DNA of 64,000 nt, taken from Macrocybe gigantea (lineage: Eukaryota; Basidiomycota; Agaricomycetes; Agaricales; Callistosporiaceae). Where the stretch lies: the NCBI GenBank assembly GCA_011319805.1, contig SJRY01000004.1, positions 1-64,000 on the forward strand. The letters are read 5' to 3'. Of this stretch, positions 22,299 to 33,679 are shown piece after piece (position 1 is the first letter of the stretch; the number at the start of each line of letters is the position of its first letter). The position numbers and the translations under genes are program-made. A model generated the notes under the pieces. The model was not told the origin of the DNA. It worked only from the letters and a program-made list of their open reading frames with translations, and did not search any database.

Positions 22299-25200
22299 AT
22301 GCCGTCGTGGACCGGAAAGTCCCAAAAACCGCCTGAAAAGGCCAAAGAACAGTTGCCTGTACCCGAAACAAGTGCACGAGGACAGGCTGCAGAATACTAC
22401 GAGCAGCACAGTCAACCAAACCAGGCGAAAGAATCTCGCGACGATTACCAATATGTGCAGGACTACTACGAAGCCAACTCTGACTCGATACGTCCCACAC
22501 AACGAAACATTGCACATCGTGAAGCGGACGCAAAGTCCATAGATGATCAACTTAATAATTTCACGGAAATGTCGAAAACGTTAATCAAGGGTTTGACTGC
22601 GCTCAGTCAGCTCCATCCGTTCATTGCCAGTACGAGCTCAATTCTATTCGTTAACGACCGCTCTTGCTGATGCGCGATGCAGTTGCTGTTGGGGCATTTG
22701 CTCTCGTCGTCACTATGGACATCACCAGACGAGAAAATGACCGGAAAGCGCTAGCTGTTAAAGTGCAAATGCGGGATTTGATGGCAGTATTCTTTGAGTA
22801 GGTCATCCACTCTTCTCGTCGCAGCCCGCTACAACAGATAAACGATTGAAGGCTTCGTCATATCCGGAATTCCGAAGAACAAGGCCCAGACGGCGTCAGC
22901 ATTGCCCGTCGGTTGGAAGGCCTGATGAAAACTATCGCTAAAGATGTGAAAGAATGTGGCTCGGTGTGCGACGTGTATCTTAAAAAAGGTTTCCTCGGTA
23001 AGTATATTTTTATCACCATGTCCTTGTTCGACGCTAACATAACACGTATTCCAGCTAAAACGGTCAAGGCCGGAAAATATGAGCTTCGATTGGCAGAATA
23101 CGCTGAACTGTTCGTTGAGCGCCGGAAAAGCCTAGAGCTTGGCCTTTCATTGCACACTTCTATTGGAGTCGACATCGCGAATCAGAAACTCAATGGACAC
23201 AGCGACCGTCTGCGTGACATCGAAGAAAAGTTGGACATGATACTACTCTTTCGAAAACTGGATACGCCTCGCGAGAAGGAGGTCCAAAAGTTCATCGACG
23301 AGAACGGCGGGCCGAAAGCGTGCATTACTAATGATCAACTACTCGAAGAGCTCATTGCAAAAAGCGGAGAAACACTGTCCAAGTTTTCTGGTCGCGAGAC
23401 AGGACGACGGTCGAATGAGCTCCCGGACATCAAGAAGAAGTTGTTGAAAGAAATGCAAGAAGACATCGATGATGCGTTTAGCCGGAACATGGTCCTCTTC
23501 GAGCGCAAACTTGATATACAGAGCAAGCAACTCGCCGAGACGGTCCAGCAAGAATCGGATTACATCGTCAGCTCGATTCTCGCCGGTGCTCATGACCGAA
23601 TCACTGATCCTGTAGGTATCCCATTCTTAAGTATGGCAGGTATCTGACCTGAGAACATCGCTTTCAGGATCTGCGAAACATTTGGAAAGAAATGGTGCGT
23701 TACGAGACGCGATTCTGAATTTCAACCCGTCGTTAGATCTTCTCTGTCAGGGATGGAAAGGCAGCGTCAAAGCAACTCGATTTGTGCTTGCACTCCACGA
23801 TTACTATTCGGACCAATTGAGCTCGGATACTCCTCAGTCATCGACCTTCGTACAACTTCCTTCTCCACAGACACCTGGAAGTGGTCGGGTCAGCATGATC
23901 GCTCCACGAAAACGCCAAGACGATAAATGGGCTCTGGCATATGTCAATGCTGCCTACGTACAACCGATACAAGAAGCAGTCGATGACGACGGAACGGGAT
24001 TTATAAGCGTTAAGGAGGTGAACACCTTCATCGAGGAAAGACCCGATGGATGGAATCTGCCTCATGGTTTGCCTACTGGGCTGTAGGTAAGTTCCAATTC
24101 TCACGCTAATAGTGGCGTTGACTGACGGAAGCGTAGGGTGGCAAGCTAGCATGACGCGGTACCAGGAACACATCTATGAGCTGGTGTCAAGGATGTTCAA
24201 AACTCTCGAATTCGTCCTTCCCTCGAATCGCAGAGCGGTGGACGAATACCTCTTCCATTCGTCATTCTGGAGGATCGAGCTTCTTTTGCGATCCGCTCGC
24301 CGCGTCAGCCCCAAGGTCTTGGGAGACACTGATCTCATGCGACTGGTGGAGAGCTATGAGAAGGCCGAAGAGCTGAGGCTCGATCAGAATTTGCGAGATG
24401 TGGCTTATGAGCTCGACACTCCAGCCTCCGTTTCACTGATCACTGGACAAGGGCGAATCGAACGAGTAAGCCCAGTCTCCCTCTCTATCATAGTTGTGGT
24501 TATTGATGCCGAAGTAGTACGTATTTCCTCTAATATACCTTCTGCTCCGGCAACATTTAAAAGTGTTCACTATTGCTTGTAATCACGTCATCGACACCGA
24601 GGAACTAGTCGCCTGCAACGAATCGTTGGTCTCAATTCTCCTAGCCGTCGAACAGCGCGTTCACAATCTTGAAGGTACGTCCGTGCTTCATGGTCGTCCT
24701 TCCTGCAATGTCTCACTTGCCTTATAGCGATCTTCAAGCAAACGCACGTCGATATCCAAGCTCGACTCAGCAATTTTGCATTTGGAGTGGTGAGTGCTAT
24801 CTTTGGCTTGCGCGTGGGCCTCCTGGCAAATATTATGTAGTTCCAATTATCGTACGGAGATGTCCGGCGAATTCCGATTCAAAACTCTTTCGGAACGTGG
24901 ATGAACGGGGAGGACGGTGTTATACGGCCCAAGTTTGAGGACATGACTCGCGAAAACATCAAGGCGCTCGCGGCCACTCTGCCCCATGATATTCTGAAAT
25001 ACGGTGTTCAGGACGGGTACCATTCGTCTGACTACTTCGAATTCGAACCCCAGCGTCTAGCCAAGGTATCAAATCCGATCCAAGGAACGTGGTCGGGACG
25101 TTGCCTCAAGAAAGAAGGGGACGAGCTGATTCCTCACATTTTACGTCTGTCAATGCGCGTAACCCCGGATCACAGGAACGTTATTGGAAAGGGCGAAGAC

Positions 25201-26644
25201 TATTCGAGCGCTTTTGACTTCATCGGAGAGATCACCGACTTTGAACACGACTTCCTTGAGTTCACGTTCACCGTCACTGATGAAAAGGAAGGCTTGACGA
25301 GGACGTTTACTGGCACGTTGGATGAATCTGATTTCATAACCGCAAAGTGGAGCACGCTCAGGAGAACGACTCAGAAGATGAAAGCGCCAATTTGTCTTTC
25401 GTCTTAAGGAGGATTCACCCATCCTTACTGCGATACTTATACACCCAGGACGAATTCGTAGAAGACCCTGTTCGTTCACGATGGGCATTTGTATGCGGCG
25501 CCACTCTCCATATGGCGCAGGAAAAGCTTTGGTCAAGAAGGTTCTTCGAGACTCGGTTTAACGAAAGGAAACGCTTCGTTGAGCTAACGACAAGATCCCT
25601 GATCGTCGCATGGGACTTACACCACAAACTCCCCTCAATTCCGTTGAAAATGGCGAGCTAGAGTATCTCAGGCGGAATCTCAACCCCTCAGAAGCCCGGT
25701 TTTATCAAGCTTTGGCAGAATTTGAGATACAGAAGCTTCCATGGCATCCGTAAGTCATTCTGACATACGTGTTTGACCGTAATGCTAATGTATGGGTCTA
25801 GCGCTTGGGGTTGTGATTGGTGTGAACGTCGATTAACGAAGTGGAGAATGCTCTGCATTCATTGCATGTCCGAAGATCTATCTGACAATATCGATCTCTG
25901 CGCTTCATGCATTGACAAGACGCCTGCGAAACGCTCCTTTAATCATGAAGCTTGGCACTCTCTCGTCAAGGTGGAACAGACTCTTCACGACTATGAGTTC
26001 TCTCGCATAGTGATATCGGCACGTGAGACCGTAGAGCGAATCAAAGCATTATTCCGGACGATCGAAACCATGTCTGTGCGACCTGAAGACGAGCGAAGTC
26101 CTGCAGAACGCTCCAAGTCCGACTTGCGTTGTGCATGCTGTCTCAAGAACATCGCGCCACCTTGTTGGGTGTGCATCGTTTGTTGTATGTGTCCAGGCAA
26201 TGACATGGAATTTTCGTGATCTAACCTACAACTATTAGCACGCGACACGTTCATTTGTATAGAATGCGATTCCAAGAGACAGCCGAGCACCATCGAGGGC
26301 CATACCTTTGCGCATGCGTTGGTACGAATCCGTGACGCCTCCATTACTGGTGAGGCCGCCACGACCGAAGAAAAGCTGATGGCGCTAGAACAACGCCTTG
26401 TGGCATTGGAATTCAAAGTCGCGGAAGGTTTTTCATCGATTGAATCAAAAGTTGAAGAGCGACTGGTGGAGTTGGAAAACAAAATGGATCGACGTCTTGC
26501 AACACTGGAGCAAATGTGGAGGCTCGGTTCTCATCGATGGAAAACGTTCTTCGACAGATCGCAGCTCAGACAGCGGCACTTCCGGCTGTTTATGGGCAAG
26601 TTGTCCGAGATTATGCAAAAAGCAATACTGTCCGGAACTACTGA
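22299..26644 (+). CDS. EF-hand and tandem ZZ-like zinc-finger protein (four frameshifts)
   Basis: The start codon lies in CAAAATGCCG. Clear early exons are 22299-22629, 22683-22797, 22852-22997, 23055-23611, 23668-23694, 23751-24086 and 24137-24465. In order: a helical N-terminal domain with LSQLHPFIAIAVGAFALVV, resembling those of fungal STAND-type proteins; a long charged helical region; an EF-hand loop DDDGTGFISVKE near 23985; WFAYWAVGWQASM; a beta-rich middle part (GTWSGRCLKKEGDEL); a C-x2-C finger (CDWCERRLTKW ... DLCASC) near 25810-25910; a second (CACCLKNIAPPCW ... FICIEC) near 26130-26265; and a coiled-coil tail ending VRNY. Frame jumps occur near 24065, 25346, 25613 and 26513, and each is repaired by adding one base to a run of identical bases. 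ZZ fingers usually bind proteins. Function is unknown. Confidence 0.7.
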
Positions 26645-27256
26645 TATGTCACCATGGAAAAGGTGCACCCTCGCTGCCACCACATAATTTATTGTTCGCA
26701 CATACTTGCTATGACAAACTTGCATGCACGAACTCCAGAATCACTATCTTCATGAGGCGCATTTTTCAGCGCTTTCAATCCGAATGTCGTAATAATTATA
26801 TCTAAGACTGAATGAACGCCCTATGTGTATGCATATGCACGGCAAAGCGAAGAGGAACAGATATACGAAACAATCACAAGACAGCAATGCAAGATACTGA
26901 TAAGTTATAGGTTAGTTTGTACTGTCGCAGACAGTGAGATACCCGGTCTGGTATACACATTGGCACGCCAACTTGCACCACAGTTTTCAGAAGTGTTGCC
27001 TGTGGAATAAGTTTATGTATACCATCCGCAGAGGAAGGAGATGCGATGGCGCACCATTACACTTCATGTTACAATCAGCACTGCCCACCAAAGCGCCAGC
27101 GCTAGCAGATTGAAGAATTGTGAGCCGCATAAGCACTGACTACCGTATTCTGTAGCGGCAATGCTCTGCCCTTGGGCAGAGCAGATGCCAATACACTTGC
27201 TGGCAGTCATTCCTGGTTGATCGGTAAAAGAATGTCGGAGAATTCGATCCCAACTG
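26645..27256. other. Convergent intergenic spacer
   Basis: Lies between the 3' ends of the EF-hand/ZZ gene (+) and the GH71 gene (-). It is AT-rich and shows no coding signal. Confidence 0.5.
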
Positions 27257-30200
27257 TCAGTGAAGCATCCTGCACTGGTCCAGCCGTTTGGCTAGAGGGA
27301 AATAAGCATACACCTTGAGAAAGTGAATCCGATTCGAACGTACTAAATTGTCTGTTGGAGGGCCTGTCTTCGAATTTTGATATACGGACAGGATCCAGCT
27401 TGCCCCACATTTTTGCGAAGCGTCGCCAGCGCAGGGCATGGAACATTCGCCTTCTGGAATACGATCACCTGTAGCGCCATTGTTCGTCAGAGAGTTTCCG
27501 CAATAACCTAAAAGTTGAAGCGTTAGCACGAAGAATGTCGCCGTTCGACACGTCGACACACACATTCGTCACTAAAAATCAGGTGGTTGGCCGAAGCAAA
27601 ACGACGCAAGCGACAGACGACATACCCATATTCGACAGCTGCGAACTTGTAGTTCGAACATAACGATTGACATAACGCGGGGGTCATATTTGAACGCGAA
27701 AAGCTTGGTCCACTCAAAGCGCGACGTGAACCAGTCGTACCCTCTGCCACGCAACCATGGTATGCGAATCCGCTTCCAGTGGGAGGCGAAGCCGAGCTTG
27801 TGGGAGTCTGGGACGTCATCGTCCCAGAAGGTTGGATTTTGGATGCATGGTAAAGCGAAAGTCTATTCCCGGCGCCGCATATGTCACTCGCTATGCAGAA
27901 AAGAATCTCAATGTTGATACGTTGCAAGTTAGGCACCGCTTACCTTTTCCAGAGCACGGCGTGTTGCAGTCACGAGGATCAGTGGGCTCTACGCCTGCGG
28001 TGATAGCAGACGAGCACCAGCATTCAACTCCGTATTCAGTGCCTCCGAAAGCATATCCCCGTGCCCCACACATAGCCAGGCATGTTGCGACCGATTGATT
28101 CGCAGCCGAGGTCATGAAACCGTTGTTCAATGTACGAGGTGTATAATCAGGATAGCACCCGAGGTATGTCCAGTCCACCCCTGAGATTGTAGTAGATGAA
28201 GAAGTCGGGGCTGCCGTGGTCGTAGAAGCGGCTGATGAGGTGGTTTGGGTCGGAGACGTGGTTGAGGGCGGTGAGGCTGCCGATGTGCTCGCAGGCGGAG
28301 CGGTCACAGCTTCTGGAAAACAGAGAATGGGAGTTGAGCAACATAGCTTATTAATAGAGGAAGTCCTTACTCGCTGAACCAACGAACGCGTTATAATTAT
28401 CTAGCGAGTGGATGAGCGAGGTGGGCACGTGGCAAGATTTGAGCACTACTTACAAAGAGATGGATCAGTGGAAAATGTGTAATCGGCTGGCGAGTCGTTA
28501 ATGATGGTAGCACTGTTCCTGACCATGGTGACGGTGATCTTTCCAGGTGACAGGGGTATTTTCAGCTTCGTAACGCCAGCCTTCACGTCGTCGAATGTTT
28601 GGACTGAGCTTCCACACCTGAGAGTCACACTGCTAGGTGAACTTGCGAAAACGACAGCCCATAGCGTGTCCTAGCAAGGCAAGAGACATAAGAATAGATG
28701 AAAGAGGACGCAAAGACAAGACGAACAGAAGTCCAATCGAACCCGACCGGCCTAGCCAATGTGTCTGAAGTCGCGACAGCAGAAGCGGCATGTGGACGAG
28801 CCCAATAGTAGATGACATCTTGCTATTTCAGGTAATGAAATTTCAGATCAGTACAAGGAGACAAGAGGAAATAGCTCACGGTTACAGCTGGATAACTTCC
28901 GGTCTTGAACGCTGTTATGTAGTACTCGGACATGTCATACCATGCGGTGTGCGGAAAATTATTGGTCCAAGTCGTCCCGTCCGGTTGTGCCCCTTTGATA
29001 GGACCGAAACTGCAATACGTCGGTTGTAGCCCATGTCCTTTCCATGAAACGTGCAACTCACTAATGCGACTCCCCATAGTCATTCCTGTCGGGTTGTAAA
29101 TAACGACAATGGTCAAGGGATAAATGATGTTACCAGCTTATCATTTCCACGAAGGTCAACCTATCCCTCATCTCCATGAGTTGTTCCCAACGAGAGGCCA
29201 GGAGCCAATCGTCGCCACGTTTGTACCAGTTCTTATATGAGTAGTGGGTGCTGTCAGGGCGGGGGTAAGCAAATGAATCAACGCAGAAGTTGTTTTAAAA
29301 ACATACTACATCCAATTGCTTACGGTCGTCGCATACCGCGAACCCAGTTGACTCATATCTACAATCTGTAAGTCAATCAACTCGCAAAAAATTCACGAAG
29401 CTCACAGTACTCGTCGTCGCCTGTCTAGAGCTGCGATCAATAATGTTAATCATGACAACAAGAACTGTTCCTACCGTCTTGTCATAGTCACCTTGAGGCC
29501 AAGCACAGCCCCAACTGCATGTTTCCTCAATGAACGAGATGACATGGGCGTAGTAGAACAACGCACCAGTACCAAGAATCTAAACTTGGCCAACTGTCAA
29601 ACTGACCTTCGAGACCCCATACGAAGGGCATCAAGTAGGCGTTAGTGCGACTTTTCAGAGTGGCCCATCCGGAATTGCCCAAACAATCGCCCGAGAAACT
29701 GGAGATCATCGGTTTCCCGTTAACGTGAAACTGGTTCTGATGATCGCCGAATTGGTTGACTCGGCCAATCAGGTCCTCGACGTCACAAGGCATGGCGGTA
29801 AAGTCAAAAGATAGAAATAACTTCATCTTGCTGTTGATGGATGCCGCGGCTGCATAGGCGGATGCCACTTGGCTGCGTTGCCACGTATCGCCTCCCAGGT
29901 TAAGTGCGATGGCGTCCCTAGTTACCTCGTCAGCAAATACTGTGGTTGGAAGATATCTCTATTAGGTAACCTACACCCCTTTAGCTTCGATACGCCGGAT
30001 GTCATCTACCCAGTCAGCCATTGTGTAAGGATAGCTATGGCAGGAATTCAGAGATAACCCAAGCGTAGTAACGACCAGTACTTACGTATCTTCAGAAGAA
30101 AGAATATTGAATACGCACTATATCAACAGCTGCAATTGCGTTCGCAAGAATTACAGACTCACTGCCTACAATCTGAAATCACGGTGAAACTTCAAAGAAT

Positions 30201-30437
30201 CCACGACGTTCACGGAATACTTACATGGTGCATGAAAACGTACTTTGTCCCGTCTCGCTTATCCAGTCCTTCACCGGTCTCCCTGGATGCGTTCCAAGTC
30301 CGCGTGATGGCGCTGCGCGATGCATACAAGCTGCGATTTAAAAAGGCCTTGGCCAAAGAGGCCGGCTTTGGTACAGCATAGCAAGTCTTCAAGGTGAAGA
30401 AGCAGAGAAAAAACGATGCGAAACATAGACCACGCAT
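27257..30437 (-). CDS. Secreted GH71 alpha-1,3-glucanase (mutanase) with two C-terminal WSC domains
   Basis: A reverse-strand gene with many introns. The first exon (30437-30225) encodes a signal peptide (MRGLCFASFFLCFFTLKTCYA) and KYVFMHH. Two microexons follow (10 nt at 30172-30163 and 4 nt at 30089-30086), then TYPYTMADWVDDI. GH71 landmarks are DAIALNLGGDTWQ, KMKLFLSFDFTAMPC, GKPMISSFSGD, HYSYKNWYKRGDDWL, MISWNDYGESHYFGPIKG and AWYDMSEYYITAFK. A Ser/Thr linker near 28300-28200 leads to two Cys-rich WSC domains (WTYLGCYPDYTPRTL ... CNTPCSG and FAYHGCVAEG ... CSMPCAG). Catalysis: endo-hydrolysis of alpha-1,3-glucan in fungal walls; WSC domains probably hold it to the wall. At about 29917 the AAAGGG/GGACGCC junction lacks one base, giving a probable single-G frameshift. 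The end is taken as the TGA at 27257. Confidence 0.88.
30086..30089 (-). other. 4-nt microexon of the GH71 gene
   Basis: Reverse-strand ATAC is bounded by an AG acceptor (CTTCTGAAG) and a GTAAG donor. It joins GGC-A upstream and C-TAT-CCT downstream to give G-N-T-Y-P-Y, the conserved VGNTYPYT motif of GH71. Without it the motif and frame are lost. The preceding exon, 30163-30172, is only 10 nt. Confidence 0.7.
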
Positions 30438-31777
30438 ATCTTGAGTGCGTTGTCGGCGGTGTCAGTAAAATGAATGTGTGCCCGAAGGGCGTGTGATCCT
30501 TTGCAAGAGTGGACTTGACAAATGAGTGACGGAAATGCAGGCGAATTGGAAATGAACGAGAGGACGGAAAATACGGGACGGGAGACGTCTGTCGGGCTTG
30601 GCTGAGACACCAGGTGGATCCAGCTCTTAAGAATGGAGCGCGTGAGTGCTAATCCCGACAGGACACGGTCGACAATGCAGGAAAAATCGGAATTATATCA
30701 TTTGCTTTTTGATATGCACGTCTACGGAGCTGTTCGACCTGAAAAACCCGGACAGGCGGAAGTAAATGTAAGAGTGATGGACAGCGAGCGCTACAAGCGC
30801 GATGATGCAGACGCTGCATAAAATATACAAGTGAGTCGCACTACAACGGACGTGAAGCAACAAGCATACCCGTGGAACGTCCATACGAACGAGAATCCTT
30901 CGATATTGCCTAGGATCAATATTGATATCCACGTAAAGAGCTTCAGCATCCCGCCTTCGAAGTCGGTACAACTTGAAGGTGTTGATAACGATAATGCCTA
31001 TAAATAGCAATTACATCCACCTTCTCTGACATCTTGTCACATCGTTACCATGAACATCGCGATGTGCGCCCAGCGCTGTTATCTCAAGACTCGCATGAGG
31101 GCTACGGGATGACAGGTAGAGGTGGAACGTAGGGCGTCGAGATGCCGGTGACAGATGCGCCGGTAAGTAGAAAGAGACAAAACGAAGAAGATTGGGTAAT
31201 TTCCGCTCCATTGAAGAACGAAGCGATGCGTTCCATTCCGAAATGCAACCCAACCGCAGAACCTGAAATTCTTAGAGATAACACCCACCTGTAGGTTACG
31301 AAGAATAATTATTTGAGTGCGCTGTCAATGAAACTCGGGGCACACCAAGGATACGACATGACGAGGAATCCTCCGATGTCAGTATCCATGAATCGATGTA
31401 TACTACATCCCACTGGAGTTCATAGATCGCGCTTGGCACGATGATGCACACCGAACAATGTTTTGGATTGGAGTCCAATGAGGAAGAGGTGTGTTTGTTT
31501 TTGCTTTTTTCCAAGGGTCCAATTTTCTGGTGAGAGACTCCAATTCACACAAAGGATTGCAGAACAATTCCACCACTTTCAAACTAACAGAACATTTTAT
31601 CTATCTGTCTTGCACTACCATCGAACAATATTGTAACGGTATCCTACTCTTTCCATCATGCATCATTTACGTCTCGGCATAGGTCCTGGAAGAGAAGTCT
31701 CCATACCTGTTGCGCATACCCCGAACCCTCATCCTCGGAGACCGTTCGACAAGCGCATCTTCTGCAAATTAACGAGT
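30438..31777. other. Intergenic region, GH71 promoter side
   Basis: Upstream of GH71 (-) and downstream of the repeat-protein gene (-). Small reverse-strand frames with hydrophobic runs (about 31010-30693) have no support as genes. At 31777-31700, just past the stop of the repeat protein, a decayed extra repeat can still be read. Confidence 0.4.
31700..31777 (-). pseudogene. Extra repeat unit stranded beyond the stop codon
   Basis: Directly after the TAG that ends the repeat protein, the same frame reads T-R-stop, then F-A-E-D-A-L-V-E-R-S-P-R. It lines up with the EFEDDLIFERSPKG start of the other units. The first stop is TAG where every other unit has CAG in LQTR; the second is TAA where a Glu or Asp codon is expected. 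This looks like an eleventh unit lost by nonsense changes. Confidence 0.6.
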
Positions 31778-33679
31778 CTAGAGGTTAGCAGCGGCCTCGG
31801 CGCCAGCCGCACCAGCGGCTTCTGTGATAATAGAACCAGCGTTGTGAGCATGGCTGCGTGCCCGTCCCCGTCCCTTTCCACCCTTTCCGCCCTTGGGCGA
31901 GCGCTCGAAGAGAAGGTCGTCCTCGAATTCGCGAGTCTGGAGGTTTGCGGCGGCCTCAGCGCCAGCCGCACCAGCAGCTTCTGTGATGATAGAACCGGCG
32001 TTGTGGGCGTGGCTACGAGCTCGGCCGCGGCCCTTGCCTCCCTTTCTACCCTTGGGCGAGCGCTCGAAGATAAGATCGTCCTCAAATTCGCGAGTTTGCA
32101 GGTTGGTGGCGGCCTCAGCTCCGGCTGCACCAGCGGCTTCTGCTATGACGGAGCCAGCGTTGTGAGCGTGACTGCGCGCTCGCCCACGTCCTTTTCCTCC
32201 CTTTCCACCCTTAGGCGATCGTTGCACAAGAGCTTCCCAGAAACCCCGAGTCTGGAGGTTAGCAGCAGCCTCAGCGCCAGCTGCACCAGTGGTTTCTGCG
32301 ATGATAGAACCGGCGTTGTGGGCGTGGCTACGTGCTCGTCCGCGCCCCTTTCCTCCCTTTCCACCCTTAGGCGAGCGTTGCACAAGAGCTTCCCAGAAGC
32401 CCCGAGTTTGTAGGTTAGCAGCCGCCTCGGCGCCAGCCGCACCAGCGGCTTCTCCGATGATAGAGCCAGCGTTGTGAGCATGACTACGTGCCCGTCCACG
32501 TCCCTTTCCTCCCTTTCCACCTTTCGGAGAACGCTCAAAGATAAGGTCGTCTTCGAAGTCGCGCGTCTGGAGATTCGCAGCCGCCTCAGCACCAGCCGCA
32601 CCAGCAGCCTCTGTGATGACAGAACCGGCGTTGTGGGCGTGGCTACGAGCTCGGCCGCGGCCCTTTCCTCCCTTTCCGCCCTTGGGCGAGCGCTCGAAGA
32701 GGAGGTCGTCCTCAAAGTCGCGCGACTGGAGGCCAGTTGTGACGTCGCTAGCGACGGAGTCGCCATCGTCCAAGTGGGCAGCCTTCTTCTTGTTCTTCCT
32801 CGATCCCTTTCCCTTCTTGGGCGACCTTTCAACGAGGAGGTAGTCATCGAAATCGCGGGTCGCCATGTTCGATGCGCCGTCCGAATTGCCTGAATTGGTG
32901 CTGCTGGCGACGCCGCCTGCGCCAGCGCCTGGATGACGGCTCGAACTACTGTAACGCGGGTGGCGTTTCCGCCATCTCTTGACTCTTTCAGCACCGGTGA
33001 TGGGAGCGCGCTCCCAAAGCAGGTCGTCATCGAATTCACGGGCCTCCACGGAAAATTCATCGACGTCCAGGCTGCGTGCAGCATTGTCTTGGGTGTTTTG
33101 TTGGTTTATTTGCTGAGCACCAACAGCACCAACGAAGGCGCCAACGCCTTGGGCGGCTTGCCTGGAATTCTGGCTAGGACCTCGGCTGCGGCTGCGGCCG
33201 CGGCCTTTGCCACCGCGTTTCGGAGATCGCTCGAAGATGAGATCGTCCTCAAAATCGCGAGTCTCGATATCGAACTCGTCAAGGTCGATGCTTCGGGCTG
33301 CAACGTTGGGGTCGGCGCCTGTGTTTTGGTTCTGTTGTTGGTTGAGATGTTGAGCACCAGCGGCGCCGACGAATGCGCCGACGCCCTGAGCAGCGTTCCT
33401 TGCGTTTTGGCTTGGGCCTCGTGAGCGGGCCCGACCGCGGCCGCGGCCGCGAGCAGGCTCCCGCTCGACGAGAAGGTCATCCTCGATGCTCCTACCGACG
33501 AGGTTGGGCGAGGTGTAGGCGGCGGTCGCGTCGGTGGCGGCGGCAGTGACATCGGTCACCTTTTTGTGGGAAACGCGACGAGGCTCGCGAGCCTCAAGAG
33601 GAAAAGCTGGGACTGCGGCGGTGAGGGCAGAAGAGGCGACGCAGGCCAGGATGATGGATTGGGAGAAAGTGAGCTTCAT
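31778..33679 (-). CDS. Secreted tandem-repeat protein (modules of about 53 residues), possible repeat-peptide precursor
   Basis: One uninterrupted 633-residue frame. It starts with a signal peptide (LTFSQSIILACVASSALTAA) and then contains ten modules. Modules 1-4 are divergent; modules 5-10 are nearly identical at 52-53 residues (about 159 bp). Each module has an acidic head (DFEDDLIFER), a basic Gly/His-rich middle (SPKGGKGGKGRGRARSHAHN) and an Ala-rich helix ending NLQTR. Modules 7 and 8 share the variant head GFWEALVQR. Basic residues at the joints (TR, ER, QR) could be cut by a processing protease, but classical KR pairs are rare (one in ERVKRWRKR). No known domain. The architecture recalls fungal secreted repeat precursors such as hyphal-surface repellents; the real role is unknown. 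A TTAAATA lies about 140 nt upstream. Confidence 0.85.
   Translation of the reverse strand: MKLTFSQSIILACVASSALTAAVPAFPLEAREPRRVSHKKVTDVTAAATDATAAYTSPNLVGRSIEDDLLVEREPARGRGRGRARSRGPSQNARNAAQGVGAFVGAAGAQHLNQQQNQNTGADPNVAARSIDLDEFDIETRDFEDDLIFERSPKRGGKGRGRSRSRGPSQNSRQAAQGVGAFVGAVGAQQINQQNTQDNAARSLDVDEFSVEAREFDDDLLWERAPITGAERVKRWRKRHPRYSSSSRHPGAGAGGVASSTNSGNSDGASNMATRDFDDYLLVERSPKKGKGSRKNKKKAAHLDDGDSVASDVTTGLQSRDFEDDLLFERSPKGGKGGKGRGRARSHAHNAGSVITEAAGAAGAEAAANLQTRDFEDDLIFERSPKGGKGGKGRGRARSHAHNAGSIIGEAAGAAGAEAAANLQTRGFWEALVQRSPKGGKGGKGRGRARSHAHNAGSIIAETTGAAGAEAAANLQTRGFWEALVQRSPKGGKGGKGRGRARSHAHNAGSVIAEAAGAAGAEAATNLQTREFEDDLIFERSPKGRKGGKGRGRARSHAHNAGSIITEAAGAAGAEAAANLQTREFEDDLLFERSPKGGKGGKGRGRARSHAHNAGSIITEAAGAAGAEAAANL

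Noticed and set aside
32143..33084. Second long reverse-strand frame over the repeat protein
   Set aside because: It is a shifted reading of the same tandem repeats; the 633-residue frame has the signal peptide and start.
31658..33424. Long forward-strand frames opposite the repeat protein
   Set aside because: They are antisense shadows of the repeats, Ser/Leu-rich and lacking a plausible start.
31778..33679. RiPP-type biosynthetic cluster
   Set aside because: A repeated precursor-like protein is present, but no UstY-like, tyrosinase-like or methyltransferase gene lies in the window, and Kex2-type KR joints are nearly absent.
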